Origin: DATKRB01 sp963794215
Lineage (GTDB): Bacteria > Actinomycetota > Acidimicrobiia > Acidimicrobiales > RAAP-2
DNA: 64,000 nucleotides
NCBI GenBank assembly: GCA_963794215.1
Contig: CAWCCQ010000005.1
Location: 52,922-116,921, forward strand
Reading direction: 5' to 3'
Shown in pieces: positions 62,633-64,000 of this stretch. A program made the translations under genes and the position numbers. Each line of letters starts with the position of its first letter. Positions within the stretch are counted from its first letter, which is position 1. Under the pieces are notes generated by a model that was not told where the DNA came from, searched no databases, and worked only from the letters and a program-made list of their open reading frames with translations.

Positions 62633-63271
62633 TCAGGTGTCGCTGGTCAGTCGTGCCGATTCACTACGTTGGGGGTCCAACGCATCGCCGGTATAGCGGA
62701 CGTACTCGAACGAGCCGCGATGAGAGAGCACGACCGACGGCGCTGCTGCGAGCACCGTGCGCGCCGGCACGTCAGCCGCCACGACGACGTTGACCCCGAT
62801 CATGACGTCGTCGCCCACGCTGATCGGTCCGAGCACGCGCCCTCCGCAGGTCACGTTGACCCTGTCCCCCAATGTCGGAGAACCTCGCCGGTCTCCTCGG
62901 CCGCTCGGCGCGAGGAGGGTATCGTGCCCGAGATTGCAGTTGGTGCCGATGACGCAGTCCTCCCCGACGATCACACCCCCGAAGTGGGCGATGTACAGAC
63001 CCAGACCAATGTGCGTTGTCGGCGAGATCGAAATGCCCGTCACGATCTCGACTGGGCGTCGTGCGAGCTCGTGGAGGAGTCGGCTTAACCTTCCCTTCAG
63101 CGCAGCCTGCTGGTAAGCCCAATGCCCGAATCGGTACAGCGCCGAGGCGAGGAGTCCAGGTTGCGTCACCACAATGAGGGCGAACGAGCGCCGGGTGTAT
63201 TTGCGATCAGTGTAGAACATGTAGCGCGCCGCGTCGGAACGGAGCAACGAGACGACATCGCTGAAACTCAT
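62633..63271 (-). CDS. Serine acetyltransferase-like (left-handed beta-helix) protein
   Basis: A 212-aa acyltransferase of the CysE/WcaB type often found in polysaccharide clusters. The helical N-terminal part (MSFSDVVSLLRSDAARYMFY) is followed by hexapeptide repeats: ISPTTHIGLGLYIAHFGGVI, IVGEDCVIGTNCNLGHDTLL, and GDRVNVTCGGRVLGPISVGD, carrying the catalytic His. In such loci it usually O-acetylates sugars rather than serine. ATG 63271 is preferred; the frame is open to 63361. Confidence 0.85.
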   Translation of the reverse strand: MSFSDVVSLLRSDAARYMFYTDRKYTRRSFALIVVTQPGLLASALYRFGHWAYQQAALKGRLSRLLHELARRPVEIVTGISISPTTHIGLGLYIAHFGGVIVGEDCVIGTNCNLGHDTLLAPSGRGDRRGSPTLGDRVNVTCGGRVLGPISVGDDVMIGVNVVVAADVPARTVLAAAPSVVLSHRGSFEYVRYTGDALDPQRSESARLTSDT

Positions 63272-63348
63272 GGTGCAACATCGCGTAGCCTGGTCCATTG
63301 CTGGGTTCCGCTCCCTTCGCAGCACGGCCTGTCCGTCTCCCCCTGACA

Positions 63349-64000
63349 TCACCACCACCATTCGTCACCACGATTAGCCATGGCGTCGGGCAACGTCGCG
63401 CCGTTGGCGCGCCCGTCGACCGGTCCCCTTGATCCCACCACTCGACCGGGGTAGTCAAACGAGCGTGTCGCCAACGGGGACGGACCTCGCCAGGTTCCCG
63501 CCAGTGCGTCACCGACGGTCGCCGCGCGCAACGAGCCCTGGGTGGTGCTGACGCCCGAGGGCCGTCCTCGCCAGACCCGCACAAGCTCGGGGCCGAAGAA
63601 GAGTGCCTCGGCGACGGTCGCTGCCACCCAGAACGCGCACAGCCCCACGAGCCCGTACATCACGGCTCCGACGGTGGCGCAGACGGCTTCGAAAATGGTG
63701 GAAAACGCAACGGTCCCGGCCGCCTCGGTGAGCCGGCCCTGGGCTCGGCGGATGGCGACCCAATGATCCTTCACCACGTAAGGGGCGCCGGCCAGCACCA
63801 GGATGCGGAGCGTCTCACTGCCGTGCTGAGAGTAGGCCCGACCGAAGACGCTCAATGCCAGTGGAGCGCCCGGCTCGAAGACTGCGAGCAACAGCGCGCA
63901 GTACGCGAAGCCGATCGGGAGTGTCCGGCGAATGTGGTGTCGGAGCTGAGACACATCGTTGGTGGCCTCTGCAAAGAGCGTCATCGCCAACAGCGCCGGA
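63349..64000 (-). CDS. Polysaccharide-exporting flippase, C-terminal part (cut by window edge)
   Basis: The C-terminal ~215 residues of a multipass membrane protein of the MOP/Wzx type. Hydrophobic stretches TLPIGFAYCALLLAVF, ILVLAGAPYVVKDHW and GAVMYGLVGLCAFWVAATVA, with FGRAYSQHGSETLRIL, match the last helices of oligosaccharide flippases. The frame continues through the right window edge, so the start is outside. It ends in a hydrophilic tail of about 60 residues. It is upstream of the acyltransferase on the same strand, 77 bp apart. Confidence 0.78.
   Translation of the reverse strand, partial: PALLAMTLFAEATNDVSQLRHHIRRTLPIGFAYCALLLAVFEPGAPLALSVFGRAYSQHGSETLRILVLAGAPYVVKDHWVAIRRAQGRLTEAAGTVAFSTIFEAVCATVGAVMYGLVGLCAFWVAATVAEALFFGPELVRVWRGRPSGVSTTQGSLRAATVGDALAGTWRGPSPLATRSFDYPGRVVGSRGPVDGRANGATLPDAMANRGDEWWW

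Noticed and set aside
1..64000. tRNA genes, prophage or transposase genes
   Set aside because: No TPsiC-loop-like sequences, integrases, transposases or terminal inverted repeats were recognised on either strand.

Overview
High-GC DNA with actinobacterial hallmarks: a menaquinone set, a Bpa/PafE-type proteasome activator, MraZ/SepF/DivIVA/YggT division genes without ftsA, EgtB/EgtD, DUF2630, DUF3040 and DUF6518 proteins, frequent GTG starts and TANNNT -10 boxes placed directly upstream of start codons. A deep-branching actinobacterium such as Acidimicrobiia fits, but that assignment is inference. There are no tRNA or rRNA genes, phage, IS elements or CRISPR arrays.

Layout. 0-5.1 kb: menaquinone genes menD (cut by the left edge), menH, menA, menB, menE, then an SDR oxidoreductase. 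5.1-8.7 kb: a YyaL-type thioredoxin-domain protein coupled to an unknown gene, then another unknown. 8.8-17.4 kb: dnaE, a class III nucleotide cyclase fused to a YHS-like metal-binding segment, the proteasome activator, a phosphodiesterase-like enzyme, an Rrf2 regulator, a histidine phosphatase and a sigma-70 factor behind a repeat-rich promoter region. 17.4-36.6 kb (all minus strand): the division and cell-wall (dcw) cluster reading mraZ, rsmH, ftsL, ftsI, murE, mraY, ftsW, murG, murC, murB, ftsQ, ftsZ, yggS-like, sepF, yggT, divIVA, dksA-like, lspA, rluD. murD, murF, ddl and ftsA are missing from it. 36.8-40.2 kb: a minus-strand run of lplA-like, HNH nuclease, unknown, ROK kinase, DUF3040, unknown and LapA-like genes. 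40.4-46.1 kb: enoyl-CoA hydratase, the ergothioneine genes egtB-egtD, an encapsulin with its ferritin-like cargo, and galE. 46.2-53 kb: DUF2630, lon, small genes, and three LuxR/NarL-type regulators whose receiver domains are partly degenerate. 53-64 kb: a surface-glycan cluster of three glycosyltransferases plus a more damaged one, an FAD oxidoreductase, an ATP-grasp enzyme, a GH16 glycosidase, a left-handed beta-helix acyltransferase and a flippase cut by the right edge.

How the genes work together. Neighbours are commonly joined by 4-bp stop/start overlaps, most often GTGA, so translational coupling looks like the main organising principle. The dcw block builds and divides the wall. The egt and encapsulin genes both point to redox and iron protection. 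The right end looks like an exopolysaccharide or cell-surface glycan locus next to atypical response regulators that may control it.

Caution. At least eleven genes (menA, divIVA, ftsL, lon, an unknown at 49 kb, a monooxygenase-like gene, two regulators, a glycosyltransferase, the FAD oxidoreductase and the ATP-grasp gene) contain single-base frameshifts, often in G/C-rich strings and concentrated at 46.5-54 kb. Because essential genes are affected, residual sequencing or assembly error is the likeliest explanation. These genes are annotated as whole genes with the break sites stated.
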